A stretch of DNA of 64,000 nucleotides, taken from positions 567,501-631,500 of the forward strand of contig JAKOGI010000343.1 in the NCBI GenBank assembly GCA_029747015.1, given 5' to 3'. Shown here one piece after another: positions 1 through 13,189 of this stretch; position 1 is the first letter of the stretch; each line of letters opens with the position of its first letter. Source of the DNA: Carnegiea gigantea (Eukaryota; Streptophyta; Magnoliopsida; Caryophyllales; Cactaceae). Both the position numbers and the translations under genes were made by a program. Under the pieces are notes generated by a model. That model did not search any database and was not told the DNA's origin. It saw only the letters and a program-made list of their open reading frames with translations.

Positions 1-993
1 AATATGTTTTGAACATCATATTATAAGATAATTCCATGACTGTAAAGTTTTTGCAAATTTGACCAACATTTATGAAAGTTAGTCAAACAAAGACTAAAAG
101 AAAGAAACATGAACATTATAAATAGATGTGAAACTAAGCGAATAATTTGGGGATGTATAACCTAATAATGAATAAATTTTGTAAATAGCAAAGGATTCAT
201 GATATTGAAGTATTGATGATAAATTTATGGATCAAAATTAACTAGTCTAGTACAGAGAAACTAAAGTTCAAAGCAAATTTTGTAGAAAATATCTATTTTA
301 GATGATTAATATGGAGGAAGGTAATGCTAAGGACTACAAATTTGTTGGTATTACATCTTATCAAAGACATTGGAATCACAATGTAGATGTCAACTATCAA
401 ACATCTATGCGTATAGACTATAAGAATTGGAACTTGCAACGACCATGTGCTTTTCCTATCAAGAAGTTATTAGGAAACAAAACTGATTCAAGTTATCGAA
501 ATATTTAAGGCTAAACTTAAAAAAATCCATAGAAAAAGATATTTAGTCACGAAAATAGTTATATATATACAACATTGCTGTTCAAATACAATCAGCCCAA
601 AAAAATCCACCAAAAGTCCATTCTTTTTAAAGATTCCACCATCAAAAAGTTCATAATAAAATTTGTCTGTTGACCTATGTAGACATTAATTAGAGAAATT
701 ACAGTGTGTTAGATTGCTAACTTAAAGAATTAAAAGGTTTACTTAAGGCAGTGAATAAAATAAAAGGATGTGGATAATTGCTGTGCAAAACCATTTTTCT
801 AGCTATACTACATCATTGTAAAGTTTTGAAGAGTTAAGATTTCAATTATGTAAAAAAATAAAAATAAATCTGTTACTGAAAAAATGAATAAATCTAAGCT
901 AAAATTTATAAGATATGGCAACCTATGACACTCTATAATTAATACTATAGCAAATGATGAATGGGAAAGTAGAACATCAATCTAAAACTTATT
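1..993. other. AT-rich flank, no gene recognised
   Basis: This is AT-rich DNA outside the left LTR of the copia relic. The only open frame of note (302-508, +, 68 codons) has no recognisable motif or biased composition, so I treat it as chance. I see no RNA gene, no clear repeat and no transposon end here. Confidence 0.5.
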
Positions 994-1842
994 TTTTGGC
1001 AAATAAAGGACATACCCTAGGGATGCGGAAGAGAAGGATCTCATTACTCAGGAATAGCCCGCGAATCATTGAACCATGACTGACGGTGGCTACTACAGTC
1101 ACTGTTGAATTCCACATCCCAGACATGGAAGTCTTGTGATGGTGAGGTAGACATGAGAGAGGCAAAGGCAGGAGTGTTTTTGTTTAGGGTTAATGTAACT
1201 AATTCCTTTTAATTGACCCCTAAGACCTACTTATATAGGTTTAGGTCAATTTAGGGTTACACTGCTTAGGTGATTTAAGTGTTGGTCAGCATTAACATAA
1301 CTAAGGTTGACCAATGCCTCCTGCTCGGCCATGTAAGCCACAAATCAGATGTCTCTCCATGAATTAACTCTTCACTCTGCATACCAGGAATGGGACATCC
1401 GACCAACAAGTAACCAACGGTGTTATATTAAGTCGACATCTAACTACCATAACACTTTTACAGAATACGGTACCCCAAATTATCCTGAACATCACTAGTG
1501 GCATACCTAATCCTTTTGTGCTATATGATATATTAGATGTTGTATACTCAATTATAATCGCCTGTCTGATATGGTGACGACAGATAGATTTTTGCTTAAA
1601 CACCCATGGAATTTTTTCTTACGTTGACGGCTTTACTGATGCATTCTCATTGAATCATATACATTGTGCCCCCTCGAAAACACATTAAGGTAGCATCATC
1701 AAACTTTGACTTCATATCATACACTTAAGTTGAAGGGCCACTGTCCATAGGGTCACACAGTGACAAGAGATAGAGAGTTAATTGTCACTCCATGTATAGG
1801 TTGTCTTATAAGCACACAGAGTATGAAATGTATGTCATAGCA
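994..1842 (-). repeat. 3' LTR of copia relic (minus orientation)
   Basis: About 320 bp (994-1,320) matches 8,064-8,390 as a direct repeat across the copia pol remnants. Read on the minus strand, both copies carry a TATA-like box (CTATATAAGTAGG here) followed by GATCCTTCTCTTCCGCATCC near the LTR end. The outer limit at 1,842 is inferred from a purine tract, CTTAGTGGGAGATATG, on the minus strand at about 1,841-1,856. That tract resembles the copia polypurine tract that precedes a 3' LTR. The 1,321-1,842 part has no counterpart on the right, so either the right LTR has lost its U3 or this part is not LTR. Confidence 0.55.
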
Positions 1843-2284
1843 TATCTCCCACTAAGTTGGGTACGTCACTTTATATACCATGTGAATCACCATTGTAGAT
1901 TTTTACTTAAAAATCTAACTTGAACCACTTGATCAGCATTCTAAATATTAATCTTAACATTCAAGATTTATCTTTTAAGGCTTCAATATGAAATCTGATA
2001 TCTCATATTGAACTTCCTAAAGTCTCACCTTGGACTTACTAAGGTGACTATATTTGTTTATTCATACACTTCTAGTATGAGTGGTCACTATTGAACACCT
2101 AGTATGAATATGATTCAGTCTCATCCTACCTGCTATTCAAGCATCAAGACGATTGCTTGTGTGACTATGTCAATCAGAAGCCTACGACATTTCAATATGG
2201 CTAACATCCAATAATAAATCATGAGTATTTTGTTCATTTACGAAAGAAACATGTCCATCATGTAACAAGGTACATCCAAGCACT

Positions 2285-5200
2285 AAACCTTGCCAATTCC
2301 TATGCTCAAGAAATGAGCATTGAATGCATCACTAGGAATAGGTTCAGTGAAAGAAGCACAATCATCTTTTTAGTGTGCACACACTTAATTGCAATGCCTT
2401 TTGTCTCTATAGAAATAAGCAGCACAATTACCTCCATAGTTGATAGTGTTGTGTAGTTTTACCTTTAACTGCACCATGACATCGCTCCCCCACTCAGGGT
2501 GAAGACATATCCTGAGGTTAACCTAGACTAATATGGGTCACCACGCTAATCGACATCTTGGTATTCTGTCAACTGGAGGTCTCTTCCTTGATAGCAAAGA
2601 ACCAAGTCAACAATACTGTGAAGGTAGCATATGATTCCTTTGACGGGTTGCAAATGAATAGGTCCCAGATTACTTTGGTAACAACTTACCAAACCAACCG
2701 TAAAGCATATGTTGGCCGTTTACATAACGTGGCATACACTAAGCTCCCTACGACACTAGAGTAAGAGACATTGTTCATTTTCTCTTTCCCAACATATATT
2801 TTAACACATTGATCAAGGCTTAAGGTCAGATCCTTCTCAACTAGAGTGTCTATGTGCTTGGCATTGAGTGTCTGAAAACACTCTATGACCTTTATCATTT
2901 GTGCTTCCTGGCACGAACCCAAGAGCTTCTTGGAATGTTTTTTCGACTATCTCCATGCCATGACATACCTAGTTTCATCCATATCCTTCGTCTAAAAAAC
3001 AAAGGATAACTATTTCTTAGTAGTTTTGATCATCTCTTAGTTGTTCTCAGCCAATAATATGTCATAAACGTACAGGGTAAAAAATATAATTGCGTCAGTT
3101 GTTCTTTTGATATACACAAAATGGTCTTCTAAAATGATGGGTATGCCAAACGAAGTAACGGCTTCATGAAATTTGAAGTACCAAGATCTGGAAGATTACT
3201 TAAGACCATACGTAGACCTTATGTAACAACACACTTTGTCCTCTTGTCCCTTTAACACAAAACCAATTAGTTGGTCTATGTAGGTCTCTTCTTCAAGGAT
3301 ACTATTAAGGAAGGTAGTCTTTACATCCATTTGTAACAATTCAAAGTCCAAATGGGCAATATGGGCTAGGAGTAGATGAGTCGTGAACTTATCCATCAAA
3401 CCAACTACACGATGTTTTATCTTGAAAACTAACTTGTTTTCGATAAACTTACATTGAGGCGGTAGATAAATGAGTTCTCAAACCAAGTTTCCTGCCACTG
3501 AGTCCATCTTATCCCTCAGGGCATCCATTCACTCTCTGTCATTTGGTGAATCAATTGCCCCTTGATAAGAGTTAGGTTCCTCAACTTCTAGGGGAGTACA
3601 TAGGAATGTTTTCTCTTTGATTTGGAAATATCCTTGAGTGATTCTTCCACCCTCACTCCTTTGGATCCTGGGACATTATCTATATGCCTAGGTGAGGAAT
3701 CCGTCCCCCTTTCTCTAAGAGGTGTGGGACTTTGAGCATGTGAAGAATCACTCATAGTATGCTTTGGAGGCATGGGTTCCTAAAAAAGTGGACATGTTCA
3801 AGAATAAGAGATTGAGGATAAACCTCATTCTCAAGTTGACTCTCCTTAGGAATTAGAGATTAAGGATTAACCTCATTCTCCTGAGCAAATAAGTCTCCCC
3901 TATTCCCTTTGAATATGGGAGGTGTGCTATCTTTAGTGACTTCATTAGAATTCAAATCCTTCCGCTGATCGAAAGATGGTTGAATGCCTTACTAAAACTC
4001 ATACAGTTCGACATCCTTTCTTATTTCATCAATAGTTAGGAACTCATCCTTAAGAAAGTCGACATTGCGGGAGTGTTCCTCGTATATCACATATCCTTTG
4101 GAATGTGCAGAATATCTTATTAACATCATCTTTGTAAATTTTGGACCAAGTTTCGCATGTTTGTGGGTTGAATTATGCACATAGTCAACTGAACCCATGA
4201 GTATAAGTGGTCTAAGGATGGCTTTATACCAAACCATAAATCATATATGTGTCAGATATACTCTTCCTTGGTACATGGTTAAGGATAGGGGTTGTCGTAA
4301 GCAGCACATCCTCCCCCTTCGAAAAAAACTAATTACGAGGTTTAGCATGTGCCATCATTGACCTGACCATGTTAAGCAATGTTCGATTGCTGCACTCTGC
4401 AACACAATTCTGTTGCGGACTGCAAAGAATTATTTGTTATCTTTGTATATCATTTTCTTCATAAAACTCTTTGAAAATATCAAAGAGATATTCACGACCT
4501 TGATCAGTATGAAGAGTGTTAAAGTTTTGTTTAAATTGAGTCTCTACTTCTGCTACGAAGCACTTGAACACATCAAGTGTCTCGTAGTGGTGAGATATGA
4601 TGTACACATACCCATATTATGAATCATCTATAAGTGTTATGAAGCAAATTACCCCATGTTGTGCTTTCACATTCATTGGTCCACAAATATCAGAGTGAAT
4701 GAACTCCAAGGGACTCGATGCACTTGAAGCCTTACAAAAAGGTTTTATGGTTGCTATGCCATCTAACCTTGACTCACATATGGGCAACTTAACCCTATTG
4801 AGTTGGTCTTAAAAAACCATCTTTAGCTAGCTTGTTTAGTCTATATTGGCCCTCATAGTCAAGTCAAGGATGCCTAAAAACATAGTTGGAAATGAGATAA
4901 AGATGGAAGATGTTTTATTTCATCCCAAAACATCAAAAACAGCTTTAAATGTTGCATGACCAAACAAATTGCCACTGTATAAGATATCTAAGACATCTGG
5001 ATGAAAATTAAAAACGAAAAGTAATCTTAGAAACAAAAGATAGAAGGGAACGTCACACCCCAAGTGTGTAAAGATCATCGTGAAGAAGCAATGTGTTTCC
5101 TTCACAAAGTTTGCGTCTCTATGTCCCTATATCAAGTACATATTCTTCACTATCGTTCCTTAAAATGAAAGTCTGCGACCCATCGGGTAGCGATGAAAGT

Positions 5201-5840
5201 TCATAAAATCACGGTCCTGACCTATGTATTCGGTTGCTCTCATATCTACAATCCACTAAGCAAGAGAGTTGGCAGTAATACATGCGAGCACATATATAAT
5301 TTAGGAGTAATTGTGAAAAGAAGTACCTTAGTCAGCTCAGGACAATCCCAAGCGAAGGGTTCCTTCTTTAGACAATTATAGCACTTCACACGTGCTATAT
5401 TGCTCCCTCTATTGACCTTGACCTTTTACCCTTTTGGTCATACCACCTTTAGTTTAGGAGCTTTAAGAGGGGAATGAATATGATCAAACCTAATGCTAAG
5501 CTATTCCTACATGTACTTAGCAGTAAAATAGCTTTCAAATTTCTCCACCATATCATCATACATGCAACACAACAGAGTAAAGCTTGTTGATTGATCCTTC
5601 TCGAACCATTTTTTGTATGCCTTTAGGCTCTCTCTCGATACTGCTCACTAGCAGTTACATCTTTGTCATTCTTGTCTTCACCTATCCTAGGAGACCTATA
5701 AGCCGTCAAGTTTTCTAACACTTCATGCCCGTTTAGAAGGAACTAGATCTTCTAATAGTATGTGTCATAGTTAGTGATATTCTGCTTTTCATTGGTAAGC
5801 AAATCACCAACCATATTTAATTGACATATCTAGAAGTATA
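2285..5840 (-). pseudogene. Ty1/copia gag-pol polyprotein, heavily decayed
   Basis: Copia domains can be followed on the minus strand in the family order, through many stops and frameshifts. A gag zinc knuckle (about 5,350-5,400) reads CYNCLKKEPFAWDC, with the zinc-binding His replaced. Integrase core blocks lie at about 4,300-4,650, including a recognisable AECSNRTLLNMV segment. The integrase C-terminal part (3,992-4,237) has KLGPKF and SKGYVIYEE. The RT block (3,196-3,399) has LQMDVKTTFLN, matching the copia motif around the first catalytic Asp. The active-site box at about 3,057-3,083 reads YVYD instead of YVDD. The segment at 2,686-2,922 has VGSLVYA, and an RNase H tail ends near 2,290. 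Family assignment is secure; clade is not. The protein cannot be functional. Confidence 0.85.
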
Positions 5841-5849
5841 AATTAAAAA

Positions 5850-6960
5850 GATGGACATATGACATATTTTTAAATAATTAAATTATCAGAAACTCATCAT
5901 CCCTGTCATATGATCGAAAATTTCGCTAAGTTCATAATCATCACCTACAAACATGAAATAGAAACTTATATAATTAAGTTACCACATTTTTCAATTAAAA
6001 CAGACTTATGGAGCCCGTAATTATTAAAATAATTAATATATTTAGAAATATCAAAAAGATATAAAACTTAATCATGTAAAACAAATTTACATGAAGTTAT
6101 ATTATATAAAACGAACTCATATAATTTGTTATTTCAAACTATTTAATGACTTAAAATACACAATTATATAACCATTCAAAAGAAATTATATTATTACATA
6201 AAACGTATTTATATAATAACATGAAACTTATTGTGAAACATATTCAAGAAAAATATAAAACAAATTTGTATAATCATAACATGTTACAAAGCTTAATGAT
6301 CATGTAACTCGCATGACACATTTATATAAATTTACTAAATTATAATTTACATGAAACACAATGTTACATAAAACTTATTCGTACAACACAACTAGTAACG
6401 TGAAACATATTCACAAAACATTCGTAAATTATTAAACACATTTATAATAGTACAAATTTAAATTTCATGAAAGAAATTCATAAAATACTGCTTAATTACA
6501 TAATTAGCCTAAAACACATTATAACTTATTATGTGAAACGTATTGAGGTAACACTCACAAATTATTTTAACGTATTCATATATTGTTGTGAATTTAAATT
6601 TTACGAAGCGAATTCATAAAATAGTTACTTAATTACATTGATGTGATAGATACGCTTCTCTTGTAATAAGCATTTATGAAAACTCGAAAATAATTAGCAT
6701 GAAACACATTCACGCAAATTTTTTTTACACAATGTCATATAAAACATATTCGTATAATGCATAGAATGTTAATGTATGTAATAATGTAATATTATGAAAA
6801 AAATGAAACAAATTCATAATATAAACTGCACATAGGCAGAATGCTAAAGTAACAAATAAAATCCTATCATTACATAAATACTTAAGAATGAGATGCTTCG
6901 GTGCAAAAATATGTAACCCCATAATTAAAAGAATATTACGGTCGAAAATAAAGACCCCAG
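5850..6960. repeat. AT-rich degenerate repeat tract
   Basis: About 1.1 kb of very AT-rich sequence. Short phrases recur imperfectly many times, such as GAAACATATTCAC, AAAACGTATTTAT and ACATGAAAC. It lies between the copia gag remnant and the leader-like region next to the right LTR. It may be a decayed satellite-like expansion in the element's 5' leader or a separate insertion. No convincing coding potential is visible. Confidence 0.4.
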
Positions 6961-8050
6961 CCACCCTAAGGGCCCAAACCCTAAACCTTTTTCCTTAACC
7001 CTTTGTCTTCCTCTCGAACTTCTCTCTCTACCTTGCCCCCTGACCCTGTTTATCTTTGTTCACCTGAGAAAAACGAAGCTTTAAGCTCTTTCTTCTATTG
7101 GGCTTATCGCCATCAATGGTGTACCTCGATGCCTTCACCTACATATTTTCGTTCCTCGTAGCCCTACATCTGGGTAGCTGCCAAGGCACCGAGAAGGCAA
7201 ACCTGCGCTCAAAAGTAACATACTCAGGGGATCACTAACTGTGACCCTTCTCCTTTGATCCGACGGCTCATAGCCTCAAATCTCACTAAATTGATGCCGC
7301 TAAGATTTAGATCGACCGTCGAGAAGTCAGAAAATACGGGCCATACGCCCCATGCGCCTTTTACATGGTAGTGTGTGACTCACATGCGCTTACTTGTGGA
7401 GTGTTTTGGCGGCTTCTTTGGTCTTTTGGCACAAATTGGTGCGTTTGATGGGCGGTGGAGGAAGAAAGGAGGCAATGCCAGCTTCGTCAGTTGTGGGCAA
7501 CACATACGCGCCACCACCCTGTGTGGTTTCTTATGGGTATGGCCTAGTTATATCTCTATCCTCCACACCTTTCTCATTTTTTTTTATTTATTGGACATGG
7601 GAAAGGTCTCAATTTTGCCATAGGCCACTGAGGCCCTACTGCTGTGGCTGTCGTCGCTGCTACAATTTTTCTTAACATTTCGCGTTGAGAAAGGCGGAGG
7701 CAAGGACACCACCGTGATCATTTTGGTAGACAGCCACATTAGGGTTATGGTTTTCGAGCAAGGACTTAGAAAGCCAAACTAAAGCGTTTCGAGATTTGGG
7801 GCAGTGATGCCTAACCACATAACACACACAAAAGGAACTTCCTTTTTCTAGCACAATTACAACAATTAGGTGAACGAATCATCAAATATTGATATACATA
7901 GACACATATAAAAGAAAATGGTTTATTCATGAACTCAATTAGGGTAATTGCACACAACAACATACAATCATGCTTTGATTCAACATTAAACATATTAATC
8001 CCAAATCAAAACATGATTTGAATTAATCATGGTGAAATCCGAGCAATTTG
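6961..8050. other. Leader-like region of the copia relic, no gene recognised
   Basis: This region has higher GC than its left neighbour and starts with CCCTAAGGGCCCAAACCC. It sits between the primer-binding site near the right LTR and the gag remnant. Two overlapping + frames are open at 7,375-7,675, but neither has a known motif, so overlap by chance is likelier than a gene. Its place in the element suggests an untranslated leader or a small insertion in it. Confidence 0.35.
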
Positions 8051-8062
8051 GTGGCTATACCA
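8051..8062 (-). promoter_or_regulatory. Degenerate tRNA-Met-type primer-binding site
   Basis: The minus strand reads TGGTATAGCCACC just inside the right LTR. It keeps the TGGTAT start of the usual initiator-tRNA-Met complement TGGTATCAGAGC and then diverges. Its position, one base from the end of the shared LTR sequence, supports the call. This would have primed minus-strand DNA synthesis. Confidence 0.45.
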
Positions 8063-8063
8063 C

Positions 8064-8390
8064 TGTTAGTAAATGAAGGACATGCATTAGAGATGTGGAA
8101 GAGAAGGATCTTGTTGTTGGGGAATCACCCACAAATCATTTAACTAGGACTGAAGGTGGTTACCAAACTCACTATTAGATTCCACATCCCAGAACCAAGC
8201 CTCAGGTGATGACGAGGTGATCGTGAGAGAGGGAGAGACGGAGGTGTCCTTATTTAGAGTTAATATGACTAATTCCTTTTAATTGACCCCATAAAGCTAC
8301 TTATGTAGGTTTAGGTCAATTTATCATTACACCACTTAGGCGGTTTAAGTGGTCATCAGCCCTTGCATGATTAGGGTTGGCCAAGAAATG
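8064..8390 (-). repeat. 5' LTR fragment of copia relic
   Basis: Direct-repeat partner of 994-1,320, with the same TATA-like box region and LTR end. Homology stops at about 8,390, so the upstream U3 part is absent or unrecognisable. Together with the left copy it defines a minus-strand copia insertion of roughly 7.4 kb or more. Confidence 0.6.
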
Positions 8391-8973
8391 TGGTGATCTA
8401 AAAGATGACACTATATAAGATTGAAAGAAGGGAGACTATGGCCTAACAAAGTTTTTAAGAGATATAAGTTAGAAATTAGGGTGGGGAATTATCACAGCAT
8501 CGGGGAAACATATTGAGAGGAAATACATCAAAAAATGAGAGACCAAGGGGCTCGAAGGAGATAAGGTATTTGAATTGGTATTGATTATCCTAGTTAAATT
8601 TGTTAAAATCAAAGACATAATAATAGTGCTTGATATATCTAAAGTAGGATAGAATCCTACCCTTGAGTCTCCACCTCATATGCCTCCTTCTTTGTCAAAT
8701 TCTAATTCCCAAATTCAAGCCATCACCTTAAATTTTAGACAAAAAGGTAGAAGAACTCTGCTGCACCCCAAAAAAAAAGTAGAAGAATTTAAAAGGATTC
8801 TAATTTATTCTTCTTTTGAGACAAGCGGAAAAAGGGGCCCTTCTATAGAACCAAACTTTTGTTCCTGGTTGACAACAATTGTCCTTCTTTGGACCCTTCT
8901 CTCACTGATCACATGGAGCTTTAATAAATTCTCGAGTAAAAGGTGTATGTTAGAAACAAAGTGAAGAAGTCAA
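8391..8973. other. No gene recognised
   Basis: This stretch lies between two LTR-like segments. An open frame at 8,680-8,964 (+, 94 codons) includes one hydrophobic stretch but matches no family I know. It could be lost U3 of the copia element or older flanking DNA. Confidence 0.35.
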
Positions 8974-9682
8974 TGGTAGAGAGAGAAAGTTAACACTGTG
9001 CTGTGGAACACCACTGCCTTAAAAGCAATTTCGACTCGACCAAGGTGCAGATCACTTCAATCGATTGCTCCTCAAGGTTAACACAGTGAGTCTTTGAACA
9101 CATGCACTCGTGGCCAGAGACTTGGAATACGCAGACTTACAGGTGCCCAGTAAAAATGGAGAGAAGACAGCAGTAGAAGAGAATAGAGGACTATATTACA
9201 GCGAACGCTGTATTTATAGGGAAGAGTATACGGAGGTAGTGGAGAGAAACCAGCTAAAATGCAGGAGAGCTTGTAGACAGAAATAATTAGTTGTTGTGGA
9301 CTACTAACTTTTGTAAACTGGCTACCAAAAATAGTTGTGGCTTGGAGTAAAACTTTGGAGAAGTATCAATGCAGAATTGTTGACTGGGAGGGCCAATGGA
9401 CAAAAACTAAACAATATTTCTCCAAAAAGATTATTAGGCTCAGCCCAAGCCTAAGCCCACTGCCACACCGCGCCCTGCTCGGACTCGACCAATCGGGCAG
9501 GCGGCGCGCGTGCGTGTGTGGTGGCCACCCTCTCCCCGCTCCACTAGGAAAACTAAGCCCAAGTTATCCAACAAGGTCAAGTAAGGAGGGGAAATATAAA
9601 CCCCACACCAAGTGCTAAAACTTCTTATGTGGATAATTATAGAGTGAATAAACTAGCTATCTTAATGCCATTACGACCAACA
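8974..9682 (-). repeat. Copia-type LTR (3' LTR of a truncated element or solo LTR)
   Basis: On the minus strand a purine tract, TTAGTGGGGGAT (about 9,683-9,694), is followed by TTGTTGG, the usual polypurine-tract/LTR-start arrangement of plant copia elements. Further in are a good TATA box (CTATAAATACAG on the minus strand, about 9,209-9,220) and a GC-rich block. The left boundary at 8,974 is chosen for a terminal CA and is uncertain. The bases flanking the two proposed ends do not form a 5-bp duplication, which fits a truncated element better than a clean solo LTR. Confidence 0.55.
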
Positions 9683-12622
9683 ATCCCCCACTAATGGCAT
9701 ACAGACTAGCGAGGAAAGGATCTGGGCAAAGAAAAGGTTAGATACTTTCCTTAATTTCCTTCAACCTCTCTAACATCCCTTGGGTATGAATTAAGAGGAA
9801 TTTATAGCTAAAGGAGACATAAGAACGAACAAAAACGATAATACTTACTTGCATCATTGAGTCTTGATTTGCTATCCATTCGATTAAGTTGTATTGTTAA
9901 AACTTGTAGTTAGGTGGGATTATAGAGTTGAAGGGTCAACTCCACCAAACTTTGTTGGGGGTGTCAACTTGTGACTTGGAACTTAGAGCAGATGTACTCT
10001 AGAGTTGTAATTATACCTCCTAATAAAATTGGATTAATCCTAGAGTTAGGGAACTTTAGCTGGGAACTAAACCTAGTTGAGGCTAAGCTCATTAAAAATT
10101 ACAGGTGTCGTGTCCACATTTACTTTTCCATATTTCTATTATTTTTAGCTTTGATTATCACCCTATTCATCCCCCTCTATGGTGATTTAACTAGCCAAAT
10201 TAGGCCAACAAGAAGCTTTTATAGTGACGATTAATAGCTAATCGGGATGACTAATAGTTCATCTAGGGATGACCGTTATTACAGTCACACCTAAATAAAC
10301 TATTATTCACACATAAATTTAGTCACTCAATAATATATTATTGGTCATCAAAAACTTCAAAAAGGTCACCCCTAAAGAGTCAATATCACAGTAATTCTTA
10401 TTTGAAATGGTCTTAAATAAGAATATATGATCTTTTTTTGATTAGTTAGCAGTGGCTGTTGAAGCATACCAGCAGGGCCATGATTGTTCCGTTGTCTCAA
10501 AAGCCCTTTCTTTATTTTATTTGGTTTTTAGTGTTAGTTTTTTTTTGTTTTAAGTCGTCGTCTTTCCAATTGAGTGGTTGATCAATATCCCTTTGTGAGA
10601 TTGTATATCTCCATCTAATTGTGAGAATTAATTTTATATTTATTTGTCATTTTCTTTGCCTGCTTTTGTAAGTTTGAAGAGATGGATCTATTGTGCATTT
10701 TGAAGTGGTCATTCGATGGATTTTGACCATTCATTTATATGCGTTTGTATTCAATAAAGATCTTGCTCGTGAATACTACCCTAGATCAGCAAATCAACGT
10801 CCTTCAAGGACTTTGTGACAGATTTGTAGACCTCTTTCTAGGTTGTATGCATAAACAACAATCGTCGGAAGGCAGAAGATCGGTGTATTTCAAATGTAAT
10901 TTTTTATTAGGACGTTAGAGAATGTACTTTTTTATTACAAATATGTGTTGTGGATGACATATGGCACATTATCTAATAAATTCTTGTGTTCCATTTAAAA
11001 AAAAAATTAAAGCAAGAAAAAAAGGAGGGAACGACGGTGCGCATCAGTATCCAACCTCAGATCAATGATAACAAAGGAGCAGATGAGTTTAGGATCTAAA
11101 GCTTTTCAAAGGAAAGAACTACTAGATGGAATTCGACTTTTCAAAAATTCAACAAATCAATTTAAGATGACTGAATCTTGTTTTTTTTAAATTAAAAAGT
11201 TATAAAGCATCCTACCAATACTATAAATATATATTTGAACTACTTTACAAAGTTGTTCAAGAATTACCATATAAAAATTTCAAGTTTGTGTTTATAACAC
11301 GCATCACGTAACTATCTTCTTTTTTTTTTTTTAAGGCTTTTTAATCGGTAATAATCTGCACTTTAAAGGGGTTAGCTAAGATTAACATGCACCTAAGAAT
11401 TTGCTCCTATTGGTGTGTATTATGAGGGTATTTACACATAATAGTATGTACCACGGAAAAATATATTGTTTTTGGTCCAATTCCAAACCACTGTCAGCCA
11501 AATTTTTTTAGTACAAATTATTGTGAGTAAATACCTCAAAAGACAGCTTGGTGAGCCAATCCTTAAGTACATATTAATTTTAACCAATACCCCCTGACAT
11601 ATTATTGCCAACTAAAATCCAATTTTTAATTTATTATTTTTTATACTTTTTTGTATAAATAAAATATAAAGAATAATATAGGCGGAATTTAAATCTAAAT
11701 ATTTGATAATAAACTTTAAAAACTTCACTAATTGTGACAACTGATATTCATTATTTTTTTAATCCACTAATTGATTGGACTCAAAACTATATCCGGCCTG
11801 GTCGACCCCAAAAGTAAGCTTCAATTTAATCTTGCTGGTCTAACTTCACATGCAATAGTATTCGTGATTTTCTGTCGGCCCACTGAAGTGAATGGGAAAA
11901 AAAAAATTCCTTCAAAAATGATTTGAAGTTTGGAAATTAATTTTGTCTTTGACTACGTTCCTTCAAATTTTTTCTTTTGGGGAGTCTTTCATTTAAGCTA
12001 CTGACAGTTAGCAAACTGAAGGCTATGAATGGACCACATTGGCAAATCCTTCCTGGAAATATTATTTATTTTTTTGATATTGGATCTTCCATTTCATTTA
12101 GTCAAATTATTATTTGTCTAATACAGATGAGAGCTTTCCCATTATAAATTTTTATCATTCACGTGACTCCACTCTTACTTAAATGAACAAGTGACAAATT
12201 ATTTAAATCAATCTCTATGAGTTAGAAAAATTATTTAGATTTGAATTAATTTAATTAATCATTCAACATTATGTCGGCTTTTTGCCGTGTTTATTCTCAT
12301 GGTTTCGCGATTATACGAGTTCTTTTTGTTGGATAGTGGGATCTTTATATTGGCTATAACAGTAATCTTCAATCATATGTGCTCAAAGTAGTTTTATAAG
12401 GCAAACTGCTTAGATGGAAATCACTCAAAGTGGAAGGAAATCCAGGCGAAAATGACACCAGCTTATCTTGAAGCCCGATTTTTCCGGCATCGAAGATGCA
12501 GTTGCACCAACCTAATTAATTGTGTGTTTGCTCTGTGTCTCTCCCTCTGCTTTGGGGCGGGGGCTGAGAAAGTAGGGGTGGTAGAATTGATGCGCCACAG
12601 ACAGTAGTTACTGATCAATAAT
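9683..12622. other. Intergenic or old-repeat DNA, no gene recognised
   Basis: The first 200-300 bp may be the internal 3' end of the copia element whose LTR lies to the left. The rest is AT-rich and holds only short open frames; 9,971-10,234 (+) contains a hydrophobic stretch but no known motif. A poly-A run near 10,997 follows an AATAAA-like signal and could be the tail of an old retroposon, but I cannot identify a source. Confidence 0.4.
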
Positions 12623-12630
12623 GTCTCTGG
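12623..12630. repeat. Left target-site duplication of the MULE
   Basis: GTCTCTGG here recurs exactly at 24,080-24,087, directly outside the other terminal inverted repeat. Eight to eleven bp, commonly nine, is the range for Mutator-like elements. A ninth base would be mismatched on either side. Confidence 0.8.
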
Positions 12631-12695
12631 GCGTAAATTATTACGTACAACCGGTAGGACAATTCATTTGTCCATCCGGTCCCATCTCCCAGCGG
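12631..12695 (+). repeat. Left terminal inverted repeat of the MULE
   Basis: It starts GCGTAAATTATTACGTAC and runs through CCGGTAGGACAATT to the CCGGTCCCATC block. Its partner is the reverse complement of 24,015-24,079. One single-base gap near the start is needed to align them. Confidence 0.8.
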
Positions 12696-13189
12696 TTATA
12701 TGCGTTGCCTATTTGAACTACCACTAAAAAAAAAATATTCATTGTTCTCAATTTTTGAATTTGCCGTTTGCCGTTTGCATTCTCTTTCATTCTCGCACTC
12801 AGTGGTCGATGTTACAATTACTTTAGTATTCTGTCAGTTCTTACCAAATGGTTGAATTTGATCTCAACGTTATTATTAATATTGAATCTTCATCAAACGC
12901 GATTTCGTCATCAGATTTGATATCGTTTTTGGATCTTTGTTTTTGTCCTCGTATTTTGAAGTTGTATGCATGGATTTTTGATTAGTTAGTTTCGAGTTGT
13001 TTGAACTGGTATGCATTCATTTTTGTGGTGTCGTGATCTGACATTATAATGCAATTGTTATTGAGTGTTCTATTTTGCGATTTGCTATTTTGCATTTTGA
13101 CAGAATGTTTCACTGGTGGTTTTAGTTATGTTCTGTGTTAATTTCGGTTAAGATACAAATTTACAATGGCTTTTTGGTTTAATTATTGA
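12696..13189. other. MULE 5' region, no exon recognised
   Basis: It lies between the left terminal repeat and the first 21-bp repeat tract. The transposase needs a first exon or leader upstream of the acceptor at 13,786, so that exon may lie here. I see no open frame with FAR1-like residues. CT- and T-rich stretches are compatible with a promoter and leader. Confidence 0.4.

Noticed and set aside
7375..7675. Overlapping double-frame gene
   Set aside because: Neither frame has a known motif or domain, and overlap by chance in a GC-richer stretch is sufficient explanation.
10780..11006. Processed retroposon or LINE tail ending in poly-A
   Set aside because: There is an AATAAA-like signal and an A run, but no recognisable source sequence or flanking duplication.
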